From Coleofasciculus sp. FACHB-T130 (GTDB lineage: Bacteria > Cyanobacteriota > Cyanobacteriia > Cyanobacteriales > FACHB-T130): DNA of 64,000 nucleotides. The stretch spans positions 1 to 64,000 of the forward strand of contig NZ_JACJOG010000051.1 of the NCBI RefSeq assembly GCF_014695375.1. The letters are read 5' to 3'. The position numbers and the translations under genes are program-made. The notes below the pieces were generated by a model that saw only the letters and a program-made list of their open reading frames with translations, was not told where the DNA came from and searched no databases. This document shows, one piece after another, positions 52,100 to 62,755 of the stretch (position 1 is the stretch's first letter; each line of letters starts with the position of its first letter).

Positions 52100-52642
52100 A
52101 TGCTGACATCTACTGACTTTAGCGGACTGTTAAATCAACGCTTCTTTGAGAATTTCTTGCCGATTCCAGCAACCAGCCGTTTAGACCTGGGAGAAACCAC
52201 TCCAGCATTTGAACTGCCGGACATCACCAATGGCGGTAAAGTCAAGTTATCGGATTACAGGGGAAAGCAACCTGTCATCCTTGCCTTTACCCGCATCTTC
52301 ACCGAAAAGCAATATTGTCCCTTTTGCTTTCCTCATATCAAAGCGCTAAATGAAAACTACGAGCGCTTTACCAGTTTGGGCGTCGAGGTTTTGATGATTA
52401 CCAGTACCGACGAACAGCAGAGCAAAACGGTTGTCAAAGACCTGGGGTTAAAGATGCCCTTGCTCAGCGACCCCAGTTGTCGGACGTTTCGAGCTTACTG
52501 TACGGGTCAAGCTTTGGGTGCGCCTCTGCCAGCTCAATTCGTACTGGATAAACAGGGAATTCTGCGCTATAAACATTTGTTCTCCTTCCTTGACCATAAT
52601 GCTGAAGTGGAGAAGCTGCTAGAGACGCTCAGCGGATTGTAG
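52100..52642 (+). CDS. Peroxiredoxin-like (BCP/PrxQ-type thiol peroxidase)
   Basis: 180 residues with the AhpC/TSA fold. It contains GETTPAFELPDI, then the redox motif YCPFC (Cys73, Cys76) in place of the usual VCTTEAC spacing, and later LLSDPSCRTFRAYC, and FVLDKQGILRYK. The CxxC spacing is more like thioredoxin-type reductases than classical 2-Cys Prx. It should reduce hydroperoxides or protein disulfides. It follows the tiny frame at 51926-52081. A bidirectional hairpin lies at the 3' end. Confidence 0.85.
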   Translation: MLTSTDFSGLLNQRFFENFLPIPATSRLDLGETTPAFELPDITNGGKVKLSDYRGKQPVILAFTRIFTEKQYCPFCFPHIKALNENYERFTSLGVEVLMITSTDEQQSKTVVKDLGLKMPLLSDPSCRTFRAYCTGQALGAPLPAQFVLDKQGILRYKHLFSFLDHNAEVEKLLETLSGL

Positions 52643-52663
52643 ATTACTGAAATTAATACGAAT

Positions 52664-52702
52664 AAGTTGCGTTCAAGACCCTAATCTGTCTGAACGCAAC
52701 TT
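52664..52702. terminator. Strong hairpin between convergent genes
   Basis: AAGTTGCGTTCA (52664-52675) and TGAACGCAACTT (52691-52702) are perfect inverted 12-mers with a 15-base loop. It sits between the PrxQ-like gene and the exported gene on the opposite strand, so it likely terminates both. Confidence 0.75.
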
Positions 52703-52712
52703 GGGATTAGTA

Positions 52713-53318
52713 TCAGGGAAGTGGGCGAGAAACCCTGCGGAAAAGCGGCACATCGTTAGCCATTGAATTCGCCATCAAGAGAATATTTGACCGTTCTATA
52801 GTGGGAAAACTAACGCGATAAATGAAGTCATCCTGCTGCCACATCACTGAAGAAAATTCATAGGATGGCTTCTGCTTTTTTCCTTCCAATAGATATCCTC
52901 TAATATCTTTCCTTAAGGTAATGCGATCGCCTGCTGCTTTATGTTTTTCTAATTCTCGTATCGCATTGAGAGAATTCTTTTTCTCAACCGAAAAACTTCC
53001 GACTAAGCACGGTTGGGGATTACTGTAGCAGGTAAAAAGGCTAACAGTATAAGCTAACGGAGTTTCTGAGGGGAAGACGCGGACAATCAACTCAGAAGGA
53101 TCTACATCGGTGGGGCCACTGAGGAGAATTTGGGACGGCAAGCGCATAATCAACCCAGGCGGTACGCTGCTTTGAATTGTCTCTAAATGGCGTGTAAATA
53201 CAGGCGCGGGACGAGCCTGTACGGGTACGTTCTCGGATGCCCTAATTACTACAGTCCCAGCCACCGCCAGGACGACTGACAGAAATAGATTTTTAACCCG
53301 CAAGAATTGGTAACGCAA
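52713..53318 (-). CDS. Exported hypothetical protein
   Basis: 201 residues from a TTG at 53318; TTG at residue 6 would remove five residues. The N-terminus is a signal peptide (LFLSVVLAVAGTVVIRA). The mature part has no recognised domain; two Cys (FTCYSNPQPCLVG) may form a disulfide. The pattern VIRVFPSETPLAYTVSLF suggests a beta-rich secreted protein. Role unknown. Confidence 0.65.
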   Translation of the reverse strand: MRYQFLRVKNLFLSVVLAVAGTVVIRASENVPVQARPAPVFTRHLETIQSSVPPGLIMRLPSQILLSGPTDVDPSELIVRVFPSETPLAYTVSLFTCYSNPQPCLVGSFSVEKKNSLNAIRELEKHKAAGDRITLRKDIRGYLLEGKKQKPSYEFSSVMWQQDDFIYRVSFPTIERSNILLMANSMANDVPLFRRVSRPLP

Positions 53319-53599
53319 GGATTTGAGAGTTTGTCAAGGGTTTTAAAAAAAGCATAGCAGCTGGAATGTTGCTCAGGGCGATCGCTCGCCCAAAACCAGA
53401 AGGCAAATGCCAAAATCCGACCTTAAGGCTGACCAAGAGAACTGCCTTCGCACTTTATGATTTGTAAAGTGAACGTTTGTAAACTATCAGCAGTCTAAAT
53501 AGACAGGCAGGCACAGAGCTAACCTGTTGCCTTTGCATCTCACCGCTGGACAGCCCCGCCCAAGGCGAGTCCGAACCGTCTCCTGAGTGGAACACCCAA

Positions 53600-55063
53600 G
53601 TGCAACTTAAGCGTATGTCTCCTGATATATCTGCTGCTCAAGCCTCTCGGCAGCAAACGAGTCAAAAATCAACAAGCCAACGGCAAAATCAAAAAATTCC
53701 CCTATTTATATTGATATTTGCTGTTTTAGGGATGCCTGGGTTGACCAGTTGTGGCATTCTGCCGAAAGCAGAAGCGGAGGCTCAATCTCCCAGAGGGCAA
53801 GAAGGGGGGCAAGGAAAACCTACACCAGTGGATGTGGCGATCGCTCGCAGCGAATCGCTTCAAGAAGATGTAAAATTTATCGGCACGACTCGCCCACTCA
53901 GAGAAGTCTCGGTGCAACCCCAAGTGGAAGGACGGCTGCTCTCTCTTAAAGCAGATGTGGGAGATCGGGTGGCGCAGGGTCAAATTGTTGCCCAGTTAGA
54001 TGACACCACCTTGTTGACTAGCGTGAATCAGGCGCAAGCAGAACTCGCAACGCTTCAAGCAGAAGTTGCCCGCGCCCGAACTCAGGTAGCGAATGCCCGG
54101 ACACAGGTGGAACAGGCAAAAGTTGAATTGCAGCAAACACAGCGGGATGCGGCGCGACTGGCTGGCTTGGCGAGACAGGGTGCGATCGCGCAGCAACAAG
54201 CAGAATTAGCTCAAACCGAAGCTCAAACGGCTCAACAAGCTTTGCTCTCTGCTCAGGCACAGGTGAGTACAGAACAGCAAGCAGTCGTAGCGGCTCAAGG
54301 CAGAGTCAAAGCGCAACAATCTGTACTGGCTCAAAATCGCGAACGCCAATCCTATTCAGTATTAACTTCCCCCATTAGCGGCGTTGTCGTTTCTAAAGGG
54401 TTAGAACCGGGGGATTTAGCGAATCCAGGTAGTGAAATCTTGAAAATTGGAGATTTCAGCCGCGTCACAGTAGTGGTGCCAGTTTCAGAATTGGAATTGT
54501 CAAATATCCGGGCTGGACAATCGGTGCGGGTGCAATTAGATGCCTTCAAAAACAGGGAATTTCTTGGACAAGTGGCTCGCATTTCTCCGGCGGCGAATGT
54601 AGCGGCTCGTCAAGTGCCGGTAGAAGTCACGATTGCCAACCCCAAGGGTGAGATCGGCAGCGGACTATTGGCACGGGTCAGCTTTGCCTCAAATGCGTCC
54701 CAACGGGTCGTGGTGCCGCAAACAGCGCTGCAAGAAGCAGGAGAGAGAGGGAGACAGGGACAAGGAGGGCAGACACAAGGGAGGCAGGCACAAGGGGGAC
54801 AGGCAAGGAGCGAGGGAGAGAGCGCTTCCAACTCCCAAGAAAATGCCAAATCTAGCAAAGCGACGGTGTTTGTTGTGACTCGTGAAGGGCAACAGCCAAG
54901 AGTGCAGGCTCGATCGGTGACAGTGGGCGATCGCGTAAATGGAAAAGTAGAAATTCTGTCGGGATTAAAGCCGGGAGAGCGATTTGTCAGCCGCGCTGGT
55001 AAGCCGCTCAAGGATGGCGAACTTGTAAGCTTAAGTGTTTTATCAGAAACCGCAAAGCCTTAG
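53600..55063 (+). CDS. RND efflux periplasmic adaptor (HlyD/MFP family)
   Basis: 487 residues from GTG 53600 or, better supported by context, the ATG at 53615. A lipoprotein-type signal has the lipobox LTSCG (about 50). The adaptor core has biotinyl-lipoyl halves (VQPQVEGRLLSLKADVGDRVAQGQIVAQL and the later TSPISGVVV), a long coiled-coil hairpin (about 130-250) rich in Gln/Ala, and the VPQTAL beta-barrel region. A Gln/Gly low-complexity insert (about 378-420) follows. With the pump gene it forms an inner-membrane efflux system; no outer channel gene is nearby. Confidence 0.92.
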   Translation: MQLKRMSPDISAAQASRQQTSQKSTSQRQNQKIPLFILIFAVLGMPGLTSCGILPKAEAEAQSPRGQEGGQGKPTPVDVAIARSESLQEDVKFIGTTRPLREVSVQPQVEGRLLSLKADVGDRVAQGQIVAQLDDTTLLTSVNQAQAELATLQAEVARARTQVANARTQVEQAKVELQQTQRDAARLAGLARQGAIAQQQAELAQTEAQTAQQALLSAQAQVSTEQQAVVAAQGRVKAQQSVLAQNRERQSYSVLTSPISGVVVSKGLEPGDLANPGSEILKIGDFSRVTVVVPVSELELSNIRAGQSVRVQLDAFKNREFLGQVARISPAANVAARQVPVEVTIANPKGEIGSGLLARVSFASNASQRVVVPQTALQEAGERGRQGQGGQTQGRQAQGGQARSEGESASNSQENAKSSKATVFVVTREGQQPRVQARSVTVGDRVNGKVEILSGLKPGERFVSRAGKPLKDGELVSLSVLSETAKP

Positions 55064-55075
55064 AGTTTTGAGTTT

Positions 55076-55160
55076 TGAGCTTTGACTTCTTAATTCAAAA
55101 CTCACTCATGCACTCAAAATTCCGAATTCACTCAAAATTCAGAACTCAAAATTCAAAATT
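55076..55160 (+). repeat. Short tandem tcaaaattc-type repeats between the RND genes
   Basis: The 100-base gap is packed with copies of attcaaaactc, ctcaaaattc and related words. Such short A/T repeats are common in cyanobacterial intergenic DNA. Confidence 0.6.
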
Positions 55161-55163
55161 ATT

Positions 55164-58100
55164 ATGTCTGGATTTAGCCTAAGCGCGATCGCCATCCGCC
55201 GCCATATCGGCACACTCATGCTCACATTATCTGTGTTGGTGATGGGAGTGTTCTTTCTCTCCCAACTCCAAGTCGATTTGTTGCCATCTATCACCTATCC
55301 GCGAATTGGCGTGCGGGTAGAAGCGCCTGGAATTTCCCCCGAAGTGGGAGTTGATGAAATTACCAAGCCGCTAGAAGAAACTCTAAGTACCACACAAGGA
55401 GTGGTGCAAGTTTACTCCCAAACCCGCGAAGGGCAGGTGAGTTTAGACTTATTCTTTGAACCGGGAGGCAACATTGACCAAGCGCTCAACGATGCCACTG
55501 CTGCCTTTAACCGGGGTCGCAGCAGACTCCCCAGCACCATCGAAGATGCGCGTTTGTTTAAAGTTGACCCCTCCCAGCTACCCGTTTACGAAATGGCGCT
55601 GCAATCCTCTTCCCTGGGGGATGCGGATTTGCGGGTATTTGCCGATGAAGAATTATCCCGCGAACTCAGTGTAGTCAATGGTGTCGCCGCCGTCGATGTT
55701 GCGGGTGGGGTGGAAGAACAAGTGCGGGTGCAAATTGACCTGAATCGCTTACAGGCGCTGGGGGTGAGTTTGGTAGATGTGTTGAATGCTTTAGGCGATC
55801 GCAATCAGGACATCTCTGGGGGTCGCTTGCAAGGCAACGACTCCCAAACGCTAACCCGTACCGTCGGACGCTTTCAGGATGCACAGGAAATTAGCAATCT
55901 CTCCTTTGAAGTTGCTTCCTCAACTCCCAGCCCAGTAGGAGCGCAAAGCCCTACACTTTTACCACAATCTCGCGTTTATCTAAGAGATTTTGCCGAAGTC
56001 ATTGATGGTACAGAAGACCAGCGGGTATTTGTCTATCTTAATGGGCAACCAGCGGTAAAACTCAGCATTCAAAAGCAACCAGATGCCAATACTATCGAGG
56101 TGGTGGAAGGAGTTAAAAAACGCATCGAAGAACTCCGCCAATCGGGTGTAATTCCCGCAGACATGAAACTGCTACCCACCTTAGATGAGTCAAAATTTAT
56201 TCGCAACTCCCTGAATGATGTCATCGTTTCTGCCATCTCCGGAGCATTACTTGCAGCCGTAGCAGTTTTATTCTTTTTAGGGTCACTGCGACAAACTTTG
56301 ATTATTTCCCTGACGATTCCCCTTTGTACTTTGACGGCTATCGTCTTGATGAAGTTTTTTGACTTGTCTTTGAATGTGTTCAGTTTGGGAGGTCTGGCGT
56401 TGGGGATTGGTCAAGCGATTGACACCAGCGTCGTCATCATGGAAAACATTGCCGAAAGCATTGGCATGACTCCAGGCACTCGGACAAAGCAAGGGTTAAA
56501 CAAAGAGGAGATCATTGAGCAGTCGATCGTCAGTTCTCAGGAAGTAGAATCAGCAATGATTGCTGCTACAGGCGCGAACCTGGTATCTGTAGTGCCATTC
56601 TTGCTAATAGGTGGCTTTTTCTCACTACTATTTAATGAATTAATTCTTACGATTTGCTTTGCAGTCGCAGCTTCACTTTTAGTAGCTCTGACCGTTGTAC
56701 CTGTTCTCACATCTCGGCTATTGGCTATCCGCTGGTCGAGTCGGGTAGGTGAGTTTCAGTTGTTGCGGCAATTTAACCGTTCTTTTGAGGCGGCAACTGG
56801 CAGCTATACTCGCACTTTAACGAGGGCGCTGCCTTATCGAATATTGATAATTGCGATTTCGGTTCTGGTTTTGGGAGGCGGTAGCTTGTGGATGGCAGGG
56901 CAAATTCCTCAAGAAATTCTGCCTCGTATTAGCACTGGTCAAGCAAATTTATCTGCCCAGTTTCCTCCGGGAACTAGCGTGGAAACTAACCGGAAAGTGA
57001 TGGCAATGGTTGACGAAATCCTCACAAAACAGCCCGAAACTGACTATGTATTTAGCACGGCGGGAGGTTCTCTTTTCGGCAGTAGCACCAGTGCAAATCC
57101 CCTCCGAGGTTCCAGCTCCATCACCCTCAAATCCGGTACAGATGTCGAGAAGTTTGTCGAAAAAGTCACCCAAGAGTTAAATAAACTGAATTTAGCGGGG
57201 ATTCGTCTGCGGCTCAATCCCGGTCAGGTGCGAGGTATCATCCTAACGAACTCGCCAGTGCGGGGAGCGGATGTTGATATCATCCTCCAAGGAAACGAAG
57301 ATCGACCGCTGCAACAGGCAGGGCGGCAAGTGGTGCAAGCCTTGGATGAGCAAGTAAAAAGTGCAACGTTTCGACCGGATGCTGACCCTCGGCAACCAGA
57401 AGTGCAGATTCGACCGGATTGGGAGCGTGCAGAGGAGTTGGGGTTGACGACGCAAGACATTGGGCAAACGATTCAGACAGCAATCGAGGGGTCGGTACCA
57501 ACGCAGTTGCAAAGAGGCAATCGCTTAGTAGATGTGCGCGTACAATTCAATGAAGAATCGGTGCAACGCGCTTCGCAATTAGAGGAGCTGCCCTTATTTG
57601 TCAATAACAACAGCTTAGTTCGGCTGGGTGATGTCGCGACCATTTCCGAAGGGCAAGCGCCTGGAGAAGTGCAGCGGATTAACCAACGACAGGTTTTTAT
57701 CATTGCTGGGAGTCTCAGCGAAGGAGCTAACCTCAGCGATGCCTTTGCAGAGGTAGATCGGGTGTTAGAAAATTTGCAGTTACCTGAAGGCGTGACTGTA
57801 CTTCCTAGTTCCGCAGCCGAAACCAATCAGCAGTTGCAAAATTCTCTGAAAACTTTGGGGGCGCTATCAGCCTTCTTAGTGTTCGTGGTCATGGCGGTGC
57901 AGTACAACTCGTTAATTGACCCCCTAGCCATTATTCTGACTTTGCCATTAGCTTTAGCTGGGGGAATTATCGGGCTTTACGTCACTAAAACCGCCATCGG
58001 TGCTACTGTTCTAGTCGGTGCCGTTCTGCTGGTGGGCATTGTGGTGAATATCGCTATCATCATGATCGAGCTAGCGAACCAGATTCGGGAACGAGAAGGA

Positions 58101-58412
58101 TGCGATCGCCAAACTGCCATCATTAAAGCCGCTCCCCAACGTCTGCGACCGATTATGATGACTACCATCACGACGGTTTTGGGCTTACTGCCGCTAGCCC
58201 TGGGCATCGGGGAAGGCTCGGAATTCCTACAACCTTTGGGCATCGTCGTCTTTTTTGGGATGTCTATCGCCACCATCCTCGCCCTGTTTATTATTCCCTG
58301 TTTGTATGTGCTGCTGCACGAAGTACCCGGAAGCCAGCAGGTACTGAAATGGCAGCGATCGCTATCGAGAAAATTTGCCCGTAAAACTTTTTCGAGCGAT
58401 CGGAAGTTCTAA
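55164..58412 (+). CDS. RND efflux transporter inner-membrane pump (AcrB/MMPL-type HAE family)
   Basis: 1082 residues. The pattern is classical: IRRHIGTLMLTLSVLVMGVFFLSQL at the first transmembrane helix, PGISPEVGVDEITKPLEE, the large periplasmic loop, LGGLALGIGQAIDTSVVIMENI with the proton-relay Asp in TM4, and a second half with TM7-12 ending IIPCLYVLLHEVP. It exports drugs, metals or metabolites by proton antiport. It sits 100 bases after the adaptor. Confidence 0.95.
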   Translation: MSGFSLSAIAIRRHIGTLMLTLSVLVMGVFFLSQLQVDLLPSITYPRIGVRVEAPGISPEVGVDEITKPLEETLSTTQGVVQVYSQTREGQVSLDLFFEPGGNIDQALNDATAAFNRGRSRLPSTIEDARLFKVDPSQLPVYEMALQSSSLGDADLRVFADEELSRELSVVNGVAAVDVAGGVEEQVRVQIDLNRLQALGVSLVDVLNALGDRNQDISGGRLQGNDSQTLTRTVGRFQDAQEISNLSFEVASSTPSPVGAQSPTLLPQSRVYLRDFAEVIDGTEDQRVFVYLNGQPAVKLSIQKQPDANTIEVVEGVKKRIEELRQSGVIPADMKLLPTLDESKFIRNSLNDVIVSAISGALLAAVAVLFFLGSLRQTLIISLTIPLCTLTAIVLMKFFDLSLNVFSLGGLALGIGQAIDTSVVIMENIAESIGMTPGTRTKQGLNKEEIIEQSIVSSQEVESAMIAATGANLVSVVPFLLIGGFFSLLFNELILTICFAVAASLLVALTVVPVLTSRLLAIRWSSRVGEFQLLRQFNRSFEAATGSYTRTLTRALPYRILIIAISVLVLGGGSLWMAGQIPQEILPRISTGQANLSAQFPPGTSVETNRKVMAMVDEILTKQPETDYVFSTAGGSLFGSSTSANPLRGSSSITLKSGTDVEKFVEKVTQELNKLNLAGIRLRLNPGQVRGIILTNSPVRGADVDIILQGNEDRPLQQAGRQVVQALDEQVKSATFRPDADPRQPEVQIRPDWERAEELGLTTQDIGQTIQTAIEGSVPTQLQRGNRLVDVRVQFNEESVQRASQLEELPLFVNNNSLVRLGDVATISEGQAPGEVQRINQRQVFIIAGSLSEGANLSDAFAEVDRVLENLQLPEGVTVLPSSAAETNQQLQNSLKTLGALSAFLVFVVMAVQYNSLIDPLAIILTLPLALAGGIIGLYVTKTAIGATVLVGAVLLVGIVVNIAIIMIELANQIREREGCDRQTAIIKAAPQRLRPIMMTTITTVLGLLPLALGIGEGSEFLQPLGIVVFFGMSIATILALFIIPCLYVLLHEVPGSQQVLKWQRSLSRKFARKTFSSDRKF

Positions 58413-58486
58413 TTTGTGCTGTCTTTAGCACTCAGAGTTTAGCCCCACCCCTGTCCCTCCCGGTCAACGGGAAGGAGTTCAATATT

Positions 58487-58509
58487 CCCTCTCCGTCAAC
58501 GGAGAGGGG
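58487..58509. repeat. Dispersed CCCTCTCCGT-ACGGAGAGGG hairpin
   Basis: CCCTCTCCGT pairs with ACGGAGAGGG with a two-base loop. An imperfect neighbour copy (CCTCCCGGTCAACGGGAAGG) lies at about 58457-58476. Both resemble cyanobacterial dispersed repeats. They lie between convergent genes and may terminate both. Confidence 0.55.
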
Positions 58510-58571
58510 TTAGCGGTGAGGTTCCGAGTGTGTAGAGAGTTCGTTTTTTGGCCCAGCATCAATTGCTTCTT

Positions 58572-61500
58572 TCAATTTTGTGGGCGAACGGGAATTTCAA
58601 TCCAGAACTCAGTGCCCTTGTCTGGTTGAGAAAAACACTTAAAGACGCCGCCGTGTTTTTCTACCACAATTTGATAGCTGATCGACAGTCCCAAACCCGT
58701 GCCTTTACCAACCGGCTTTGTCGTGAAAAAAGGATCGAAGATTTGCGCCTGCACCGCCTCTGGCATACCAGAGCCATTATCAATAATTTGAATCACCACG
58801 TTAGCAGGATGAGGGATGAAAGGATGAATAGGTGAATCGGTTTCATGCTTTATCCTTCCTTCTTGCTCCTGTATTTTTTCACCTTTTATTCTTTCTGCTT
58901 CCTCCTTCAAAAAGGTGCGGATAGTAATCTGAGCGGGTGAAGTTTTAACGTCTGATGATGTTAGGGCAGTATCTGTGTCACTTGCGTGGTGCAAATAACC
59001 AGCAGCTTCTCCCCTTTCCATCGGGTGGTTCGATCGCTCCCAGTTGTTTTGCTGCTCCAGCGCGTCAATCGCATTGCTAAGGACATTCATAAACACTTGA
59101 TTGAGCTGACCGGCATAACACTCAACTAAGGGCAGATCGCCATAAGCCTTTACAACTTCAATCGTAGGAGTATTACCCTTCCCTTTGAGTCGATGTTGCA
59201 AAATTAACAGCGTGCTGTCTAAACCCTCATGGATATCCACCCGTTTCATCTCGGCTTGGTCAAGGCGAGAGAAATTCCGGAGAGACAGCACCAGTTGACG
59301 GATTCTGTCGGCTCCCACCTTCATTGACGACAGCATTTTCGGCAGATCATCAGCAATGAATTCCAAATCGATTGCTTCTGCGTGTTTGGCAACCTCCCGA
59401 TCGGGATGGGGGTAACGCTCCTGGTATAGATGCAACAGATCGATCAAATCTTTTACGTACTCGCCAACGTGAATGAGATTGCCGTAAATAAAATTAACCG
59501 GATTGTTGACTTCGTGAGCCACACCTGCAACTAGCTGTCCCAAACTCGACATTTTTTCTGTCTGAATCAGCTGGGTTTGGGTTTGTTGTAATTCTTGGAG
59601 GGCACAAGCGAGTTGTTCTGCTTGATGCTGGGTTTGAGCGAGTAATTCTGCTTGCTGTATTGCAACTCCCAGCTGAACAGCAGTCTGGGTGACGAACTCA
59701 ATTTCTGAGACATCCCAATGTCGCGTTTGCGAGCATTGATGGATACATAACAATCCCCAAAGGATATCCCCTTTTAGCAGCGGCACCACGAGTTGAGCTT
59801 GGACTTGAAATTGCTCCAGCAGCTCGATATGGCAATCAGTTAAGCCTGCGTTGTAGATGTCATCAACTACTTGAATCCGACCCTGTTGATAAAGTACAGC
59901 ATAGTTTTGGGAAAAGTGGCGGTCGTAAACTTTGGTTCCTAAAATCGGCTTTAAAGCTGGTAATACGTCCTCTGAGACAAATTCATCATCCAGCGAGCCA
60001 GAGGCGGAATATAAGCGAAATACTGCCACTCGGTCAGCCCCTAGCAGTTGTCGGACTTCAGTGGTCGTTGCTTTGAAGATTGTATTTAGATCGAGGGATT
60101 CTCGAATCTTAGTAATGACTCCAAACAATGCTTGTTGTTGTTCGGCAGCTTGTTCTAACTGTTGTGCTTGAGCGGTAGCAGTAGCAGCGGCACTACGGCT
60201 TTGTTCGTAGAGTTCGGCTTGCTGAATTGCGATCGCGGCTTCATTTGCCAGCTGTTGCAGCAAATCAATTTCAGCAGTCTTCCATTCCCTAGGAGCTTGG
60301 CACTCATGGGCAATTAATAGCCCCCATAGCTGTTCCCCCATGTTAATCGGGACAACTAAGTTGGCTTGAACCTGAATTTTCAGTAAAAACTCTATATGAC
60401 AGGGATGCAAATCTGACTCAGCTACGTTATGAACTGCTCGAATCCTTCCTTGCTGGTAAGCAGAGGCGTACTCCTGAGGAAAGCATTCATCTTCGTATAT
60501 CTCTCCCAGAATTGAGTTCCAGCTGCCTGTCACTGCTTCTACAACCACCTCCCCTTGCCAACTTCTGGTGAACTGGTAAATTACCACTCGGTCTGTGCTT
60601 AGCAGTTTCCTGACTTCCTGCACAATGCTTTGTAGGATCTTCTCTAAATCCAGAGTGCTGCGAATTTGGTCTGTGACTTGCTTGAGGACTTTGGCAAACT
60701 CTAAGGACTGTTCTAGCTGGACAGTTCGCTCTTGAATTTGATGCTCCAGGTTGCTATTGAGAGACTGCACCTGTGTGTACAGGAGATACTGCTCAATCGC
60801 CATTGAGAAGTGATGACCCAAGGCTTGAGCGAGTTCAATTTCTCCCGGCGTCCACGCTTGTGCTTGACCTCGTTTCAGTTCCCTCCATGCCTCAAAGGAA
60901 TTACGAGGTTGCAGTTGTCTCCGATCCGGGTCGAAATTTCCAGCCCACAAAGTTTCCGTATCAATTTCATTACGAAAAATGCACAAGTATCCCAGAAACT
61001 GCTGACGATACTGGAGGGGGACAATCAGGATGCCCCGAATTCGAGTCGTGCGGAACGCTGGCGCGATGACTCGCAGATGAGGTTCTTTATAGAGATCCGT
61101 CACTGCCTTGATGGGATTGCAGGCAGTGTCTTGTAATTTTAAATATTCCTGCCAAACGGGATGCTCTTCAAGCGGACGATCTTTCCCGATGGCTCCTAGC
61201 ATCGGTTGATCGCCGCAGGCAAATAGGATTGCTTGACTTGGATTTTCTGCCGCTATGTAAATTCTGCCCCCACAACCTTTAAAGGCTGCAACCGTTTCCG
61301 TAAGGGCTTCAGAAAGCTGAATTGTTGGTAGTGCATGGAGCAGGGTGGCGACTCGGTTAATCCGCGCTTCCCGCGTTGCTTGGGCGCAGGCGAGTTCGAG
61401 TAAGGTAGATTGAGCGATCGCAATTGAAACTTGATCTGCCACTAACTGGACGATTTGCAGTTCTTGTTCCGAAACCGAACGCGATTCAGCGTGATGAGAG

Positions 61501-62030
61501 ACTAATAAACCCCATAGTTCCGGCTGGGTCTCCTGCGTGCGGGCATCATGATATAGAATCGGCACCACGAGGGAAGATGTGACTCCCATTGCCGTGAGAT
61601 ATTCAATATGGCAGGAATCTACTGGGCGATAGCGAACATCTTCCGCCTTCAAAGCAGTACCTGTCTGGGCGCAATCCAAGGAACTCAGACCAATCAACCC
61701 TGCGGAAACATCGACAATTGAGCGCTGGCGAGCTTTCAGAAACATCTCGCGGGCGTGGGGAGGAATGTCATCAGCCGGAAAATTTAGCCCTATCAAAGAT
61801 GGCAGGCGATTGTTATCAATTGCCTCGGCAATCACTTCTCCACTGCCATCGGCATGAAACCGATAAATCATCACGCGGTCGGTTTCAAGCAATGAGCGAA
61901 TTTCAGCGACTGTCGATGTCAAAATTTCTGGCAATTCTAGCGATCGCCGAATCCGATTGGTAATTCCGTGTAATAAGCTTGCTTGGTCTATTTCGTGCTG
62001 CATTGTTTGCGTATTATCACTTAAGCTCAT
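58572..62030 (-). CDS. Phytochrome/cyanobacteriochrome-type multi-GAF sensor histidine kinase
   Basis: 1152 residues. Domains in order: GAF1 (about 25-210) with DIP (88-90) and Cys140-His141; a PHY-like region (about 220-415) with the tongue-like [25 protein letters not shown]2 (about 455-610) with Cys544-His545 in [11 protein letters not shown]3 (about 640-800) with Cys733-His734 in TDCHIELL; then HisKA with His839 in VAHEVNNP, and an ATPase with [10 protein letters not shown] and [15 protein letters not shown]. The Cys-His pair is where phytochromes and cyanobacteriochromes bind bilin. Three chromophore sites may be present. No PAS domain precedes GAF1 (knotless type). The response regulator is not adjacent. 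Confidence 0.88.
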   Translation of the reverse strand: MSLSDNTQTMQHEIDQASLLHGITNRIRRSLELPEILTSTVAEIRSLLETDRVMIYRFHADGSGEVIAEAIDNNRLPSLIGLNFPADDIPPHAREMFLKARQRSIVDVSAGLIGLSSLDCAQTGTALKAEDVRYRPVDSCHIEYLTAMGVTSSLVVPILYHDARTQETQPELWGLLVSHHAESRSVSEQELQIVQLVADQVSIAIAQSTLLELACAQATREARINRVATLLHALPTIQLSEALTETVAAFKGCGGRIYIAAENPSQAILFACGDQPMLGAIGKDRPLEEHPVWQEYLKLQDTACNPIKAVTDLYKEPHLRVIAPAFRTTRIRGILIVPLQYRQQFLGYLCIFRNEIDTETLWAGNFDPDRRQLQPRNSFEAWRELKRGQAQAWTPGEIELAQALGHHFSMAIEQYLLYTQVQSLNSNLEHQIQERTVQLEQSLEFAKVLKQVTDQIRSTLDLEKILQSIVQEVRKLLSTDRVVIYQFTRSWQGEVVVEAVTGSWNSILGEIYEDECFPQEYASAYQQGRIRAVHNVAESDLHPCHIEFLLKIQVQANLVVPINMGEQLWGLLIAHECQAPREWKTAEIDLLQQLANEAAIAIQQAELYEQSRSAAATATAQAQQLEQAAEQQQALFGVITKIRESLDLNTIFKATTTEVRQLLGADRVAVFRLYSASGSLDDEFVSEDVLPALKPILGTKVYDRHFSQNYAVLYQQGRIQVVDDIYNAGLTDCHIELLEQFQVQAQLVVPLLKGDILWGLLCIHQCSQTRHWDVSEIEFVTQTAVQLGVAIQQAELLAQTQHQAEQLACALQELQQTQTQLIQTEKMSSLGQLVAGVAHEVNNPVNFIYGNLIHVGEYVKDLIDLLHLYQERYPHPDREVAKHAEAIDLEFIADDLPKMLSSMKVGADRIRQLVLSLRNFSRLDQAEMKRVDIHEGLDSTLLILQHRLKGKGNTPTIEVVKAYGDLPLVECYAGQLNQVFMNVLSNAIDALEQQNNWERSNHPMERGEAAGYLHHASDTDTALTSSDVKTSPAQITIRTFLKEEAERIKGEKIQEQEGRIKHETDSPIHPFIPHPANVVIQIIDNGSGMPEAVQAQIFDPFFTTKPVGKGTGLGLSISYQIVVEKHGGVFKCFSQPDKGTEFWIEIPVRPQN

Positions 62031-62296
62031 TCCCTCTATCCACCACTTTTATAAATTCAGGCATGAATGTTTTTGTATATTTCTATTCTGTAACTGAAAA
62101 GTCATACTGGGTATTCGTAAAACTATTGATCTTATAAAAGTTTTAAAATTATTGTTAACTTTAATATTTTTAAGGAAAAATAACTCAAAAATATTGACAG
62201 TTTATGTAAGACATGCTATGAAAAGCTAAAAATATTTTCCCTAAAAAAATCGCTAATTCAGATTAGCTAAATATATAAATTCACAAAGGAGTAACG
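62031..62296. other. AT-rich intergenic region
   Basis: About 265 bases, strongly A/T, between two minus-strand genes. The promoter of the kinase must be here. No consensus identified. Confidence 0.35.
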
Positions 62297-62755
62297 CTAC
62301 TTTTTTCCTAACCGTTGCCGAATTTCTTGACGGACACTCATCAGGATTTTTCCCAAATGATTTTGTCCAGTTTTTTCTACACCGCAACCCCAGTAATAAT
62401 CAGTGGGAGAATCCTCCACGATTGGGCGATCGCCGGTCGAAAGCAAAATGGATTGAATCTCTAGGTGAGTTAGAAACTTGATTAGCACGGCTTCGCGCAT
62501 AATTTGGGTTTTCACTTGTTCCCAGTCCGGACGGATGCGGCGGGTGCGATCGCGTCCCAGTATTGCGGCTTCCATTGGCGTCTTCGCGCTAGCGATCGCT
62601 GGGATTAACGCTTCATCCTCGGTGCCAACAAATTTTTGCGCTTGATAATAATGCTCCACCGTCATCCAATCTTGACCCAGCAGATAAATGTTATGAGGAG
62701 AAAAGTTGGAAAAACATCCGTAGGGATCTTCAAATTTATAAAAGTAAATCGTCAT
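62297..62755 (-). CDS. NADAR family protein (YbiA-like)
   Basis: 152 residues. Family signature: FYKFEDPYGCFSNFSPHNIYLLGQDWMTVEHYYQAQKF near the start, later REAVLIKFLTHLEIQ, then YWGCGVEKTGQNHLGKILMSVR. Members remove ADP-ribose or hydrolyse riboflavin-pathway intermediates; one NADAR group reverses DNA ADP-ribosylation in toxin-antitoxin pairs. There is no DarT-type toxin beside it. It is therefore more likely a general housekeeping or NAD-derived metabolite enzyme. Confidence 0.93.
   Translation of the reverse strand: MTIYFYKFEDPYGCFSNFSPHNIYLLGQDWMTVEHYYQAQKFVGTEDEALIPAIASAKTPMEAAILGRDRTRRIRPDWEQVKTQIMREAVLIKFLTHLEIQSILLSTGDRPIVEDSPTDYYWGCGVEKTGQNHLGKILMSVRQEIRQRLGKK

Noticed and set aside
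62297-62755. NADAR as antitoxin of a DarT-type pair
   Set aside because: No toxin-like gene is adjacent; the neighbours are a kinase and a TPR lipoprotein.
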